From the NCBI RefSeq assembly GCF_026672545.1, contig NZ_JAPPRJ010000002.1:633001-697000 (forward strand): DNA of 64,000 nucleotides, written 5' to 3'. The notes beneath the pieces were generated by a model. That model was not told the DNA's origin. It ran no database searches and worked only from the letters and a program-made list of their open reading frames with translations. The position numbers and the translations under genes were made by a program. Of the stretch, positions 17,061-26,635 are shown piece after piece. This stretch comes from Rhizobium sp. SL86. Its GTDB lineage: Bacteria; Pseudomonadota; Alphaproteobacteria; Rhizobiales; Rhizobiaceae. Positions within the stretch are counted from its first letter, which is position 1. Each line of letters starts with the position of its first letter.

Positions 17061-18560
17061 TCAGCCGCCCGTGCCCCATTTGAAATTGCGCTCCGCCATC
17101 GGCCAGGCGCCTGGCACCAGCGGCGCAATCCGTCGTTCGGCAAGCTCCACCGCCTCCTCGATCGGGATGACGGCGTCCATGTGGCCGCCGAGCGTCCGGT
17201 AATCCTCGAGCCGCATGGTGAATTCGATCGGCGCAACAAGCGCCGGCGTCGGCACGTAACCAAAACTGTTGCTCGGCATCTGCATGACGTCCGCCATCAC
17301 GGTAATGCCGCCGCCCGGCCAGACATAGGCCGGTGCCCCGCCGCAGGAGACGTAGGTGAGGGCCTCGCGGACAGAGCGCGTCAGCCGCACCGGATTGGTG
17401 GTCACGCCGGCCCGCAGGCTGCCGCCCGCGCCACCCATGAAAAGGACGGAAACCATCGCTGGCTCGCAGTTTTCGGCCACCACGTCTACGGTGTCCTGGA
17501 TGGCGGCTGGCAGGATGGTCTGCAGCACCGGCTGCAGGTTTTCGTCGAGGATGTAATAACCGTACTGGTCGCCGGTGGTCGAGACCATCAGCAGCCGCAG
17601 CCCCGGATAGGCGACCTTGGCGTCGAAATCGCCAAGGATGGCGAGTGGATCGGAGATGTTCGTGCCGCCCCAGCCGGTTCCGGGTTCGGCCACCTGGAAA
17701 TAGCGGCCGGGTGTCGAGCGGCGGCCCTTGATCTTGATGCCCGTCGGCTGGACGTCGAGAAGTTTGCCGGCCTGGTGTTCGGAAAGGACGCCGGTGATGT
17801 GATCGTCGACCACCACCACCTCGTCCACCATGTCCTTCCACTGCTTGGCGAACATGCCGATCGTGGCCGAACCGCAGCCGACGCGCATGCGGCTTTCCTC
17901 GACCCCGTTTATGACGGGGGGACAGCCTGCCTGCAGCAAAAGTGTGGCGCCGCCATCAATGATCATCTCGACCCGCTCGCGGTTGCACAGGCGCATCAGC
18001 GTGTCGCAGGTGACGCGGCCTTCCTTTTTCGAGCCGCCGGTCAGATGGTGAACGCCACCGAGCGAAAGCATCTGCGAGCCATATTCGCCGGTGGTGACAT
18101 GGCCGACCGGTTCGCCATCCACCCGCACCGCCGCCGTCTCGGGGCCGATGAAACGATCGGTGTCGATCTTCACCTTGGCGCCGCAATAGGAGAAGATGCC
18201 CTCGGTGACGACCGTCACCATGTCGATGCCGTTCTGCTTCTGCGAGACGATGAAGGGGGCGGGCTTGTAATCCGGGTAGGTGGTCCCTGCGCCGACAGCG
18301 GTCACGAAGGTCGCATTGGCATTCACGATGTCACCATCCCAATCCGGCTTGCCGCCTTCGGGCAGGAATGCAACGACCTTACCGCCATCGCTCAAGCTGT
18401 TTTCCAGAATGGTGAGCGGATCGACGCGGACGAGATCGCCACCGATATTGGCGTAGCGGTCGCAGGCGCCGGATTTGCCATCGGAAATGTAGCACATCAC
18501 GGGACAGGCGTCGCAACGGATCTTCCCGTTGACAGCACTTTCCACCTGCTGCTTCACCAT
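17061..18560 (-). CDS. 6-Hydroxynicotinate reductase
   Basis: The 499-residue protein matches proteins annotated as 6-hydroxynicotinate reductase, which reduce 6-hydroxynicotinate to 1,4,5,6-tetrahydro-6-oxonicotinate. In anaerobic clostridia-like bacteria the reaction uses reduced ferredoxin. The N-terminus carries a cysteine cluster fit for an Fe-S centre (C16, C19, C23, C33; RCDACPVMC then GACDRY). Further cysteines occur in LLLQAGCPPVING and MRVGCGSATIGMF. It is the first gene of an operon with UPF0280 and the two DUF1185 genes. A NicR-type box sits 74 bp before its ATG, and the gene is divergent from the MarR regulator at 18789. Confidence 0.85.
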   Translation of the reverse strand: MVKQQVESAVNGKIRCDACPVMCYISDGKSGACDRYANIGGDLVRVDPLTILENSLSDGGKVVAFLPEGGKPDWDGDIVNANATFVTAVGAGTTYPDYKPAPFIVSQKQNGIDMVTVVTEGIFSYCGAKVKIDTDRFIGPETAAVRVDGEPVGHVTTGEYGSQMLSLGGVHHLTGGSKKEGRVTCDTLMRLCNRERVEMIIDGGATLLLQAGCPPVINGVEESRMRVGCGSATIGMFAKQWKDMVDEVVVVDDHITGVLSEHQAGKLLDVQPTGIKIKGRRSTPGRYFQVAEPGTGWGGTNISDPLAILGDFDAKVAYPGLRLLMVSTTGDQYGYYILDENLQPVLQTILPAAIQDTVDVVAENCEPAMVSVLFMGGAGGSLRAGVTTNPVRLTRSVREALTYVSCGGAPAYVWPGGGITVMADVMQMPSNSFGYVPTPALVAPIEFTMRLEDYRTLGGHMDAVIPIEEAVELAERRIAPLVPGAWPMAERNFKWGTGG

Positions 18561-18633
18561 CGTGGATCCCCTTTGTGTCGTCCTCGCAAAAGACCGTGGT
18601 ACAGGATGGTGCCGATCCTTGGCGGAAGACGTA

Positions 18634-18655
18634 TTTTATTTGTATGCAAACGAAT
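18634..18655. promoter_or_regulatory. NicR-type operator between 6-hydroxynicotinate reductase and marR
   Basis: It contains ATTTGTATGCAAACGAAT and is identical over 22 bp to the hyuA box. On the minus strand CTTGACAGCC (TTGACA at 18677-18682) precedes it by 21 bp; the hyuA promoter has the same CTTGACAGCC at almost the same distance. Because it sits in a divergent region, it may also autoregulate the MarR gene. Confidence 0.75.
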
Positions 18656-18788
18656 AGTGATCCTGCTTCCGGTGGCTGTCAAGCGGTGGGACTGGTTGAA
18701 AACCGACCGGTGAGGCGGCTTCTCGATCCGTTGACAAATAGCGGATGACACGTAAACCGCTAGACAGCGCGCGCGAAAGGGATGCGGA

Positions 18789-19250
18789 ATGGCAGGCGAT
18801 CAGACAGGCGCCAGAAAGACACGGCGGCCGAAGCAGGCAGGCGCCTATCGCGTCGACCAGCAGATCGGATTTCTGCTGCGTCAGGCGAACCAGCGGCATG
18901 TCGCGCTGTTTGCGGGCCTGATGGGCGATAAATTGACCACGACGCAATGGTCGGCGCTCACCAAACTCCAGGAAATCCAGCCGACCTCGCAGAATTTCCT
19001 CGGCCGTGAAACGGCAATGGACGCCGCCACCATCAAGGGCGTGGTGGACCGGCTGGTGGCCCGTGGTTATGTGGCAACCGCGCCGGACCCGGAGGATGGA
19101 CGGCGGCTCATCCTGTCGCTCACGGCCGATGGTGATGCCGCGATCGAGCGGAACCTCGACGCTGCGCGGACCGTGACCGATGAGACCCTGGCGCCTTTGA
19201 CGCCGGAGGAGCGCGAGCAACTGGCACGGCTGATCCGCAAGATCTGCTGA
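18789..19250 (+). CDS. MarR-family regulator, NicR/BpsR-like
   Basis: This 153-residue winged-helix protein has recognition-region residues DAATIKGVVDRLVARGYV and wing DPEDGRRLILSL. NicR of Pseudomonas putida and BpsR of Bordetella are MarR proteins that repress nicotinate genes until 6-hydroxynicotinate binds. Position between the reductase and nicAB makes the same role likely here. AAGGGA precedes the ATG by 6 nt. The basic N-terminus (RKTRRPKQ) is an added tail. The related regulator at 4126 raises the question of which protein binds which box. Confidence 0.88.
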   Translation: MAGDQTGARKTRRPKQAGAYRVDQQIGFLLRQANQRHVALFAGLMGDKLTTTQWSALTKLQEIQPTSQNFLGRETAMDAATIKGVVDRLVARGYVATAPDPEDGRRLILSLTADGDAAIERNLDAARTVTDETLAPLTPEEREQLARLIRKIC

Positions 19251-19277
19251 GCATTCGCAGCGCTCCTTACCGAGGAA

Positions 19278-19303
19278 GAAATCATTTGCGTGCGAATGAT
19301 TTC
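19278..19303. promoter_or_regulatory. NicR-type palindrome upstream of nicA
   Basis: Two 13-bp arms starting GAAATCATTTGCG match at 11 of 13 positions. The inner part ATTTGCGTGCGAA fits the same degenerate core (ATTTGYRTGCRAA) as the hyuA and reductase boxes. It lies about 130 bp upstream of nicA and just after the marR stop. Confidence 0.65.
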
Positions 19304-19433
19304 CTGTTAGCATCCCGCTTATGGATGCGACCGACAAAAACCAAAAGGGGAACGACGCAATCCTGACCTTCCTCCCATCTGGGAACCGAGGGCAGAGGTG
19401 CGCGCGATGTCCCGCCGACGAGGCTGGCGAGCA

Positions 19434-19952
19434 ATGGCACGCGGCCCCGTAACCCTCACCATCAATGGCGAAAAACAGACTTTCGCGGTGGCGCCAGAGA
19501 CGCCGCTGCTCTTCATCCTCCGCAATGACTGCGCGCTCAACGGACCGAAATTCGGTTGCGGGCTCGGCGAATGCGGTGCCTGTTCCGTCCTCGTAGACGA
19601 CCGCTGCGTGCGGGCCTGCACGATCAAAATCAGCGCGCTCGACGGACGGACGGTGACAACGCTCGAAGGGCTTGCCTCCGACAGCGAACCGCATCCGGTC
19701 CAGCGGGCGTTTACCGAGATGCAGGCGGCTCAGTGTGGCTACTGCCTGAACGGCATGATCATCGCGACGGTGGCGCTGCTGCGCAAGAACCCCGCGCCTG
19801 GCGAGGCCGAGATCCGCGCCGCCTTGCGCGGCCATCTCTGTCGCTGCGGCACCCACATGGAAATTCTAGCGGCGGTGCGGCGGGCACGTGATCTTCTGGT
19901 GGCGGAACGCCAGTTACCGCGCCAGGAGCAGGAGAGGTCGGCCATCCCATGA
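19434..19952 (+). CDS. nicA: Nicotinate dehydrogenase small subunit, 2Fe-2S (NicA-like)
   Basis: The 172-residue electron-transfer subunit has the two [2Fe-2S] motifs of the xanthine oxidase family: the plant-ferredoxin type CGLGECGACSVLVDDRC and the helical type CGYCLNGM followed by CRCG. It passes electrons from the Mo site to the haem-bearing partner. ATG 19434 gives the N-terminus usual for NicA, a few residues before LTINGE, although GAGG is 10 nt away. ATG 19407, with AGAGG 8 nt upstream, is the alternative. It overlaps nicB by 4 nt. Confidence 0.88.
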   Translation: MARGPVTLTINGEKQTFAVAPETPLLFILRNDCALNGPKFGCGLGECGACSVLVDDRCVRACTIKISALDGRTVTTLEGLASDSEPHPVQRAFTEMQAAQCGYCLNGMIIATVALLRKNPAPGEAEIRAALRGHLCRCGTHMEILAAVRRARDLLVAERQLPRQEQERSAIP

Positions 19953-22900
19953 CCGGACTGCGCGAAGTCACGCGTGATGCGTTTTTGACGGCTTCTGACA
20001 TTCTGCTCGTGACCCGTCCCGGCAGTGGCAACGATCCGGACATCTATCTGGCGCTGAAGGCGGATGGCGCCGTGATTGCCTTCAACGGCCACGTGGATCT
20101 TGGAACCGGCATCCGCACGGCACTTGCCCAGATTGTGGCCGAAGAACTGGACATTGCCTTCGAGCGTGTCGAGATGGTGCTGGGCACCACCAGTGCCGTC
20201 CCCGACCAGGGGCCGACGATCGCCAGCGAAACCATCCAGATTGCCGCCAAGCCGCTGCGTCTCGCAGCCGCCTCGGCGCGAGCCTATCTGCTTGCACTAG
20301 CATCCGAGCGCTCGGGCATTGCCCAGGAAAATCTGTCTGTCGAGGACGGGCTCATCCATGCGGATGGTTTTGCGGTGCGCTACGGCGAGTTGATCCGCGG
20401 CGAGCATGTGCGCATCGATATCGATCCGTCCGCGCCGGCCAAACCGGTCGAGGCCTATCGGCTGGTGGGGCAGTCGCAACCGCGCAGCGACATTGCCGCC
20501 AAGGCCCGTGGCGACTGGACCTATGTGCATGACGTACGCGTGCCGGACATGTTGCACGGACGGGTCATCCGCCCGCCCTATGTCGGCTACGATCACGGCG
20601 AGGGGGTTGGCAACAGCCTGATCGCCATCGACGAGGCCTCGGTTGCCGATATCGACGGACTGGTCGGCGTTATTGCGATCGGCGACTTTGTCGGCGTGGT
20701 CGCCACGCGCGAGGAACAGGCGGCGCTGGCGGCACGGCGTCTGAAGGTGGTGTGGCGTGAACCCCCAGCCCGACCAGACCTGAACCAATTCGAGGAGGCG
20801 CTGCGCGCCAATCCGGCCAAGACGCGCATCCTGCGCAACGACGGGGATATCGAGCGGGCGCTGTCCTCGGCTTCTCCGCGCATGGAGCGCACCTATGTCT
20901 GGCCCTATCAGATGCACGGGTCGATCGGCCCGTCCTGTGCCGTGGCTGACTGGCGTGAAGACCAGCTCGTCGTCTGGTCCGGCACGCAGAACCCGCATTT
21001 CATGCGCCGCGATCTGGCGCTCCTCATGGACATGTCGGAGGAGAGGATCATCGTCGAACGCTACGAGGCCGCCGGCTGTTACGGTCGCAACTGCGCCGAC
21101 GACGTAACCGCCGATGCGGCCTTGCTGTCGCGTGCCGTCGGGCGGCCGGTGCGTGTACAGCTGACCCGCGAACAGGAGCACGGCTGGGAGCCAAAAGGCG
21201 CCGCCCAGGTGGTCGATGTTCGCGGCGGCCTCGATCTTGAGGGCGGCCCGATCGCCTATGATTTCGAGACGCGTTATCCGTCCAACCTCTCGCCGACACT
21301 GGCGTTGGTGCTGACGGGCAAAGTCTCCGGAAACGAGACGGTGGAGATGGGGGATCGTACCGCCATTCCGCCCTATGCGGTCAGCAATATGCGCATTGCC
21401 GTGCACGACATGCCGCCGATTGCGCGTGCCTCCTGGTTTCGCGGTGTCTCGGCGATGCCGAACACCTTTGCGCACGAGTGCTTTTTTGACGAACTGGCGG
21501 CTGCCGCTGGCGTCGATCCCGTCGAATACCGTCTGCGTTATCTAACCGATCCGAGGGCTTCTGATCTCGTTCGGGCCGTGACCGAAAAGGCCGGCTGGAG
21601 ACCGCGGACGCGCTTTGGCAGCGAAGGCGGGGAGGGCGATCTGCTCTATGGCCGCGGGTTTGCCTATGCGGTTTATGTGCACGGCAAATTCCCCGGTGTT
21701 CCGGCGGCCTGGTCCGCCTGGGTAGCGGATGTGGCGGTCAACCGCCGTACGGGGGAGGTGGCTGTCACCAAGGTGACGGTCGGTCAGGATTCCGGGCTGA
21801 TGATCAACCCGGAGGGTGTGCGTCATCAAATCCACGGCAATGTCATCCAGTCCGTCAGCCGGGTGCTGAAGGAGAAGGTCCGCTTCACGCAGACGGCGGT
21901 CGAGAGCGTTGAATGGGGCGGCTATCCGATCCTCACCTTCGAAGAAGTGCCCGATATCGATGTGCTGATGATCCCGCGGCCGGACGAGCCGCCGCTTGGC
22001 GTGGGGGAATCGGCATCAGTCCCCAGTGCCGCCGCCATCGTCAACGCGATCTATGATGCAACGGGTGTTCGCTTCCGCGAACTGCCGCTGACGCCCGACC
22101 GGGTGCTGGCGGGGCTCAACGGACAGGAGCAGCAGGCAAAACGCGAGCGGCGGAAGGAAAGCGGCAAACGCCTCTTCCGCTTCGGTCTTGGGATCGTCGG
22201 TCTTGCCGGGATCGCGCTTGGCGGGCTCGCAGCCTTTTCACCGTGGCGGCCATCGATTGCCGCTATTCAACGGCTTGACCCGGCCATCTTCAGCGCCGCC
22301 AGCATCGAACGCGGCCGGCTGGTCGCCGCGGTAGGCGGCTGCAACACATGTCATGCCGATGAAAAATCGTCAGCGCTCGGCGGCGGGCGCGCCTTCGAAA
22401 CCCCCTTCGGCACGGTTTATGCGGCGAATATCTCGCCGGATGCCAGCCACGGCATCGGCTCCTGGTCCTATGCGGCCTTCGAACGGGCGATGCGGGAGGG
22501 CATTTCCCGCGATGGATCGCATCTCTACCCGGTGCATCCCTACACTGCCTTCCGGCATGCGAGCGATAGCGACCTGCAGGATCTCTATGCCTATCTGATG
22601 GCATCGCCCGCCGCTGCCTCGGCGGCGCCGGAAACGCGGCTCAAGGCGCCGTTCAACATCCGACCGCTGATGGCGGGCTGGAACGGACTGTATCTCGATG
22701 CTGCAAAGGTCCCCTTCGATCCGGTCAAGGGCGAGGCCTGGAACCGGGGCGCCTATCTGGTGGAAAGCCTCGGCCACTGTTCCGCCTGCCATAGTGACCG
22801 CAATGCGCTCGGCGCGGAACGGCGCGGAGCCGACCATCTCGCCGGCGGTTTTGCCGATGGTTACGAGGCGCCGGCTCTCAACGGAACACAGGCTGGGCCG

Positions 22901-23491
22901 GTGGCCTGGACGCAATCCGCTCTCTTCGATTATCTGCGGCATGGCCACGCTGTCGATCACGGCAGTGCGGTGGGTCCGATGGCGGAGGTCGTCCGCTCGC
23001 TGTCAGCCCTGCCGGATGCGGATATCGCCGCCATGGCGACCTATCTTGCCGGATTGTCGTCGCCGGTCGCTCCGGAGGAAGCCGCCGCACAGCGTGACAC
23101 CGCCATTCTTGCGTCGGAGGCTGCTCGCGAGAAGGCCCGGCTGGCGCATCCCGAAGGCGCGCGGATTTTTGAGGGTGCCTGTGCCTCCTGCCATGCGGGC
23201 GAGACGCCGCTGGTGAATCTCGCCCTCAACAGCAATCTGCACAGCACCAAGCCGACGAATGTGCTGAACGCCATCCTCAGCGGCGCCGATGCGCCGGCAA
23301 GCCTTGTCGTCCGTCACAGGGCGGATGCCGAGGTGATGTCGATGCCGGCCTTTGCGGACAGTCTGTCCGACCGCCAGGTTGGGGAACTGGCCGCCTATCT
23401 CCGGGCGCGCTTTGCACCCCAGAAGGAGGTGTGGGGTGATCTTGAGGATGCCGCCCGGTCGGTCCGCAGCACCAAATCCGCGTCCCATTGA
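19949..23491 (+). CDS. nicB: Nicotinate dehydrogenase large subunit: Mo domain plus three c-type haems (NicB-like)
   Basis: The 1180-residue protein hydroxylates nicotinate at C6 using water. Residues 1-730 are a molybdopterin hydroxylase (GHVDLGTGIRTALAQI, QNPHFMRRDLA, GVGESASVPSAAAI with the catalytic glutamate). A hydrophobic helix follows at about 742-765 (GLGIVGLAGIALGGLAAF). The C-terminal part has three haem sites, CNTCH (798-802), CSACH (944-948) and CASCH (1078-1082). This Mo-plus-triple-cytochrome layout and length match NicB of Pseudomonas putida, which delivers electrons to the respiratory chain. No Mo-cofactor maturation gene is nearby. Substrate assignment is strengthened by the adjacent 6-hydroxynicotinate reductase. 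Confidence 0.9.
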   Translation: MTGLREVTRDAFLTASDILLVTRPGSGNDPDIYLALKADGAVIAFNGHVDLGTGIRTALAQIVAEELDIAFERVEMVLGTTSAVPDQGPTIASETIQIAAKPLRLAAASARAYLLALASERSGIAQENLSVEDGLIHADGFAVRYGELIRGEHVRIDIDPSAPAKPVEAYRLVGQSQPRSDIAAKARGDWTYVHDVRVPDMLHGRVIRPPYVGYDHGEGVGNSLIAIDEASVADIDGLVGVIAIGDFVGVVATREEQAALAARRLKVVWREPPARPDLNQFEEALRANPAKTRILRNDGDIERALSSASPRMERTYVWPYQMHGSIGPSCAVADWREDQLVVWSGTQNPHFMRRDLALLMDMSEERIIVERYEAAGCYGRNCADDVTADAALLSRAVGRPVRVQLTREQEHGWEPKGAAQVVDVRGGLDLEGGPIAYDFETRYPSNLSPTLALVLTGKVSGNETVEMGDRTAIPPYAVSNMRIAVHDMPPIARASWFRGVSAMPNTFAHECFFDELAAAAGVDPVEYRLRYLTDPRASDLVRAVTEKAGWRPRTRFGSEGGEGDLLYGRGFAYAVYVHGKFPGVPAAWSAWVADVAVNRRTGEVAVTKVTVGQDSGLMINPEGVRHQIHGNVIQSVSRVLKEKVRFTQTAVESVEWGGYPILTFEEVPDIDVLMIPRPDEPPLGVGESASVPSAAAIVNAIYDATGVRFRELPLTPDRVLAGLNGQEQQAKRERRKESGKRLFRFGLGIVGLAGIALGGLAAFSPWRPSIAAIQRLDPAIFSAASIERGRLVAAVGGCNTCHADEKSSALGGGRAFETPFGTVYAANISPDASHGIGSWSYAAFERAMREGISRDGSHLYPVHPYTAFRHASDSDLQDLYAYLMASPAAASAAPETRLKAPFNIRPLMAGWNGLYLDAAKVPFDPVKGEAWNRGAYLVESLGHCSACHSDRNALGAERRGADHLAGGFADGYEAPALNGTQAGPVAWTQSALFDYLRHGHAVDHGSAVGPMAEVVRSLSALPDADIAAMATYLAGLSSPVAPEEAAAQRDTAILASEAAREKARLAHPEGARIFEGACASCHAGETPLVNLALNSNLHSTKPTNVLNAILSGADAPASLVVRHRADAEVMSMPAFADSLSDRQVGELAAYLRARFAPQKEVWGDLEDAARSVRSTKSASH

Positions 23492-23594
23492 TCGCATCGT
23501 GATCGGTCCATGCTTGTCGGTGGCCGGCAACAACCGTTAAGGAAGCGCGACCGGGCATGAGCCCGAACTCTCCAATGCCGGATCCTGTCGCGCC

Positions 23595-24035
23595 TTGCCT
23601 CCCGATATCCTCGTCTATCTCGGTCTCTGTGGCATCGCCTTCGTGGCGGCCACCATTTTTCCGGCGCAGTCCGAAGCGGTGCTGGTCGGGCTCATCCTCA
23701 GCGGGCACTACCCCGTTTGGGCGCTGCTTCTCGCCGCCGGCATCGGCAATGTCAGCGGCTCGGTGGTCAATTGGGGGCTTGGCCGCGGCATCGACCGTTT
23801 CCGCCACAAGCGCTGGTTTCCCGTCTCCGAAGACAAGCTGGTGCGGGCCGAGGCCTGGTACAATCGTTATGGCAAATGGTCGCTGCTGGCCGCCTGGTTG
23901 CCAGTGATCGGCGATGCCCTGACCATCATGGCCGGTGTCCTGCGCGTGCCGCTGGCCACGTTTGTGATCCTCATCACGATCTCGAAGATGAGCCGTTATC
24001 TGGTCTTGACCCTCATCACGCTGGAATTTCTCTGA
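23595..24035 (+). CDS. YqaA/DedA-like small membrane protein
   Basis: The 146-residue protein has four or five helices and the SNARE-associated/DedA-type core: AATIFPAQSEAVLVGLI, GNVSGSVVNWGLGRG, WYNRYGKWSLLAAWLPVIGDALTIMAGVLRVP. Such YqaA proteins may help in lipid or membrane homeostasis; the activity here is not known. The only in-frame start fitting the family N-terminus is TTG 23595, with no strong ribosome binding site. It ends 3 bp from the convergent peptide-transport gene. Confidence 0.75.
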   Translation: MPPDILVYLGLCGIAFVAATIFPAQSEAVLVGLILSGHYPVWALLLAAGIGNVSGSVVNWGLGRGIDRFRHKRWFPVSEDKLVRAEAWYNRYGKWSLLAAWLPVIGDALTIMAGVLRVPLATFVILITISKMSRYLVLTLITLEFL

Positions 24036-24038
24036 AAC

Positions 24039-24833
24039 TCAGCGGGCAATGCGTGGCGCGCTTTGAAGGAGTTTCTGCGTGTAGGGGTGGACCGGCTCGC
24101 GAAACAACCGGCCTGCCTCTTCCAGCTCCACGATCTCACCGAAGTGCATGACCGCCACACGGTCGGCAATCGCCTCCACCACCGCGAGATCATGGCTGAT
24201 GAAGAGGTAGCTGAGCCCGAGCTCGTCCTTCAGCCTTTGCAAAAGAAGCAGGACCTGCGCCTGCACGGAGACATCCAGCGCACTGACCGGTTCGTCCAGG
24301 ATCAGAATATCCGGCTCGGCCGCCAGCGCCCGGGCAATCGCCATGCGCTGTGCTTGGCCGCCCGACATTTCATGCGGATATCGATCGAGGGCATCCTCGG
24401 GCATGTCCACGGCCTGCATGAGTTCGCGCATCCGACTTTTGCGCTCCGGCGCGGCGTGGCCGGCGAGCAGCGATAGCGGCGTCTCCAGGATCTGAGCAAT
24501 CGTCTTGCGCGGATTGAGCGAGGCGACCGTTTCCTGGAATACATATTGAACGGTCCTGCCGAAGGCTTTCGGTCCTTGTTTACGCAGGTCATCTGCCGAT
24601 TGACCGGCGATCTCGATCGTGCCGGAGGTCGGCGTTTCCAGCCCGACGAGGATGCGGGCGAGTGTGCTTTTGCCCGAACCGCTTTCGCCAACGACCGCAA
24701 GCGTTTCGCCCTGCTTCAGATCGACCGAAACCTTGGTCAGTGCCCTAACCTCATGCGAGGCGCGACCAAACAGCTGGGTTTTGCCGCCGAAGGTTTTTGT
24801 CAGGTCGCGCACCCGAATGGCATTGTCACTCAT
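24039..24833 (-). CDS. Peptide ABC transporter ATPase, DppF type
   Basis: The 264-residue ATPase has Walker [10 protein letters not shown], signature MSGGQAQRMAIARAL, Walker B ILILDEPVSALDVS and H-loop FISHDLAVVE. The end VHPYTQKLLQSAP is the typical DppF/OppF tail. It is the last gene of the importer operon and overlaps the permease-ATPase fusion by 4 nt. The Dpp/Opp family imports peptides, opines, nickel or glutathione; the cargo is not evident. Confidence 0.92.
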   Translation of the reverse strand: MSDNAIRVRDLTKTFGGKTQLFGRASHEVRALTKVSVDLKQGETLAVVGESGSGKSTLARILVGLETPTSGTIEIAGQSADDLRKQGPKAFGRTVQYVFQETVASLNPRKTIAQILETPLSLLAGHAAPERKSRMRELMQAVDMPEDALDRYPHEMSGGQAQRMAIARALAAEPDILILDEPVSALDVSVQAQVLLLLQRLKDELGLSYLFISHDLAVVEAIADRVAVMHFGEIVELEEAGRLFREPVHPYTQKLLQSAPRIAR

Positions 24834-26635
24834 GCTGCGCCATCCTTTTCCGACTGCCCGTCGAAGAGGTCCGCCACCCGGTGTAGAAAACGGCGGCCTT
24901 CGCCGATTTCCGGAACACAGGCAATCAGCCGCTTGGTATAGGCATGTTGCGGGCGGTTCAGAACGGTTCGTGTCGTCCCGGTCTCGACGATTTCGCCATC
25001 CTTCATCACCGCCACCCGGTCGCAGATCTCGGACACCACGCCGAAATCATGGGTGATGAACAGCAGAGCCATCTGCCGCTCGCGCTGCAGAGCCTTCAGA
25101 AGCCGCAGGATATCGGCCTGCACGGTGACGTCGAGCGCCGTTGTCGGTTCGTCGGCGATAATCACCTCCGGATCATTGGCGAGCGCCATGGCGATACCGA
25201 CCCGCTGGCGCTGGCCGCCGGACAGCTGGTGCGGGTAATGCTCGGCCCTTGCGCGGGCATCAGGGATCTGCACCTTTTCCAGAAGCGCAATGGCCCGGTC
25301 CCAAAGTTCACTGCGACCGAGAGACTGGTGCGCGGCAATGGCTTCCGCCACCTGCTGGCCGATCGTATAGGTGGGGTGAAGCGTCGTCAGCGGGTCCTGG
25401 AAGATATAGGCAACCCTTTGGCCGCGGCAGGCGATTAGCCGGCTTTCCGGCATGGAGAGCACATCCTCATTGCCCAGATGGATGGAGCCGTTGCGGATCA
25501 GGCCGGGCGGCGAGGCGACAAGCCCCATGACCGACAGCGCGGTCACGCTTTTGCCCGAGCCGCTTTCGCCGATCAGGCCCAGGCATTCACCCGGCATAAC
25601 CGAGAGTGAGACATTGCGCACCGCCGGCACGTATTGGGAGCCCATCCGGAAGCCGGTGTCGAGGCCTTCGATAGACAGAACTGCACCAGCCTGGCTCTTC
25701 TCGTGCGCCCGGCGGTCTGTGGCGATTGCCGTGATCGGGCCGGGCCGTCCGAGCGCGCCGGATTTCAGCCGCGGATCGAGCGCATCGCGGATACCGTCCC
25801 CAACGAGATTGAGGCTGATGACGATGAGGAAGATCATCACGCCCGGCACGATGGAGACATGCGGCGCGGTGAAGAGCTGGGCGCGCCCCTCTCCCAGCAT
25901 GGAGCCGAGATCCGCCTGCGGCGGCTGCGCACCGAGGCCGAGAAAGCTGAGGCCTGCGGTTTCCAGGATCATCCAGCCGGCCGTGGTGGACATGGTGATG
26001 ACGATCACCGGCAACACGTTCGGCAGGATCTCCGTCGCAAGGATCGAAAGGTGCCCCTTCCCGGACAGGCGCGCCGCATCGACGAATTCGCGGTGTGCAA
26101 GACCGAGCGTCACGCCGCGCACGTTTCGCGCAAAAAACGGGATGTTGACGACCGCGATGGCATAAAGCGCATTCATCAGGCCGGGACCGAGGGCCGCCAC
26201 GATGGCGAGTGCCAGCAGGATGTAGGGAAAGGCCATCAGCATATCGATGCCGCGCATCAGCATGTTGTCGGTCCGCCCGCCGGCATAACCGGAGATCAGG
26301 CCGATGCCCGAACCGATCAGCGCGGCAAACAGGGTGGCGGCAAAACCGACGGCAATCGAGACACGGCTGCCCCAGATGAGACGGCTCAGAATGTCGCGGC
26401 CAAGCTGATCAGTCCCGAGGAGATGGCCTTCGGTCAGGGGTCTGAGCAGCCGCTCAGCCGGCGCCGTCGCATTGGGATCGGAAAGCGGCAGAACGGGTGC
26501 GAGGAGGATCACCAGGCCGATGGCAATCAGAAGCAGAAGACCAGCGGCGGCGAGACGGCTCTGCACGAGAAGTCGAAGCGGCGACATCCGGCTTGCTCTC
26601 GGGGGCGAAGAGAGGTCGGCAAAGCTGTCAGTCAT
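24830..26635 (-). CDS. Peptide ABC transporter permease-ATPase fusion (DppC-DppD)
   Basis: In this 601-residue protein two normally separate subunits are joined. Residues 1-290 form a DppC-type permease ([41 protein letters not shown]). A linker with DRRAHEKSQ follows, and from about 320 a DppD-type ATPase ([41 protein letters not shown]). Fusion fixes one permease to one ATPase and is seen in a subset of Rhizobiales importers. It overlaps the neighbours by 4 nt on both sides. Confidence 0.92.
   Translation of the reverse strand: MTDSFADLSSPPRASRMSPLRLLVQSRLAAAGLLLLIAIGLVILLAPVLPLSDPNATAPAERLLRPLTEGHLLGTDQLGRDILSRLIWGSRVSIAVGFAATLFAALIGSGIGLISGYAGGRTDNMLMRGIDMLMAFPYILLALAIVAALGPGLMNALYAIAVVNIPFFARNVRGVTLGLAHREFVDAARLSGKGHLSILATEILPNVLPVIVITMSTTAGWMILETAGLSFLGLGAQPPQADLGSMLGEGRAQLFTAPHVSIVPGVMIFLIVISLNLVGDGIRDALDPRLKSGALGRPGPITAIATDRRAHEKSQAGAVLSIEGLDTGFRMGSQYVPAVRNVSLSVMPGECLGLIGESGSGKSVTALSVMGLVASPPGLIRNGSIHLGNEDVLSMPESRLIACRGQRVAYIFQDPLTTLHPTYTIGQQVAEAIAAHQSLGRSELWDRAIALLEKVQIPDARARAEHYPHQLSGGQRQRVGIAMALANDPEVIIADEPTTALDVTVQADILRLLKALQRERQMALLFITHDFGVVSEICDRVAVMKDGEIVETGTTRTVLNRPQHAYTKRLIACVPEIGEGRRFLHRVADLFDGQSEKDGAA

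Noticed and set aside
17181..18713. A 510-codon plus-strand frame opposite the 6-hydroxynicotinate reductase
   Set aside because: No family match, and it runs through the divergent operator region.
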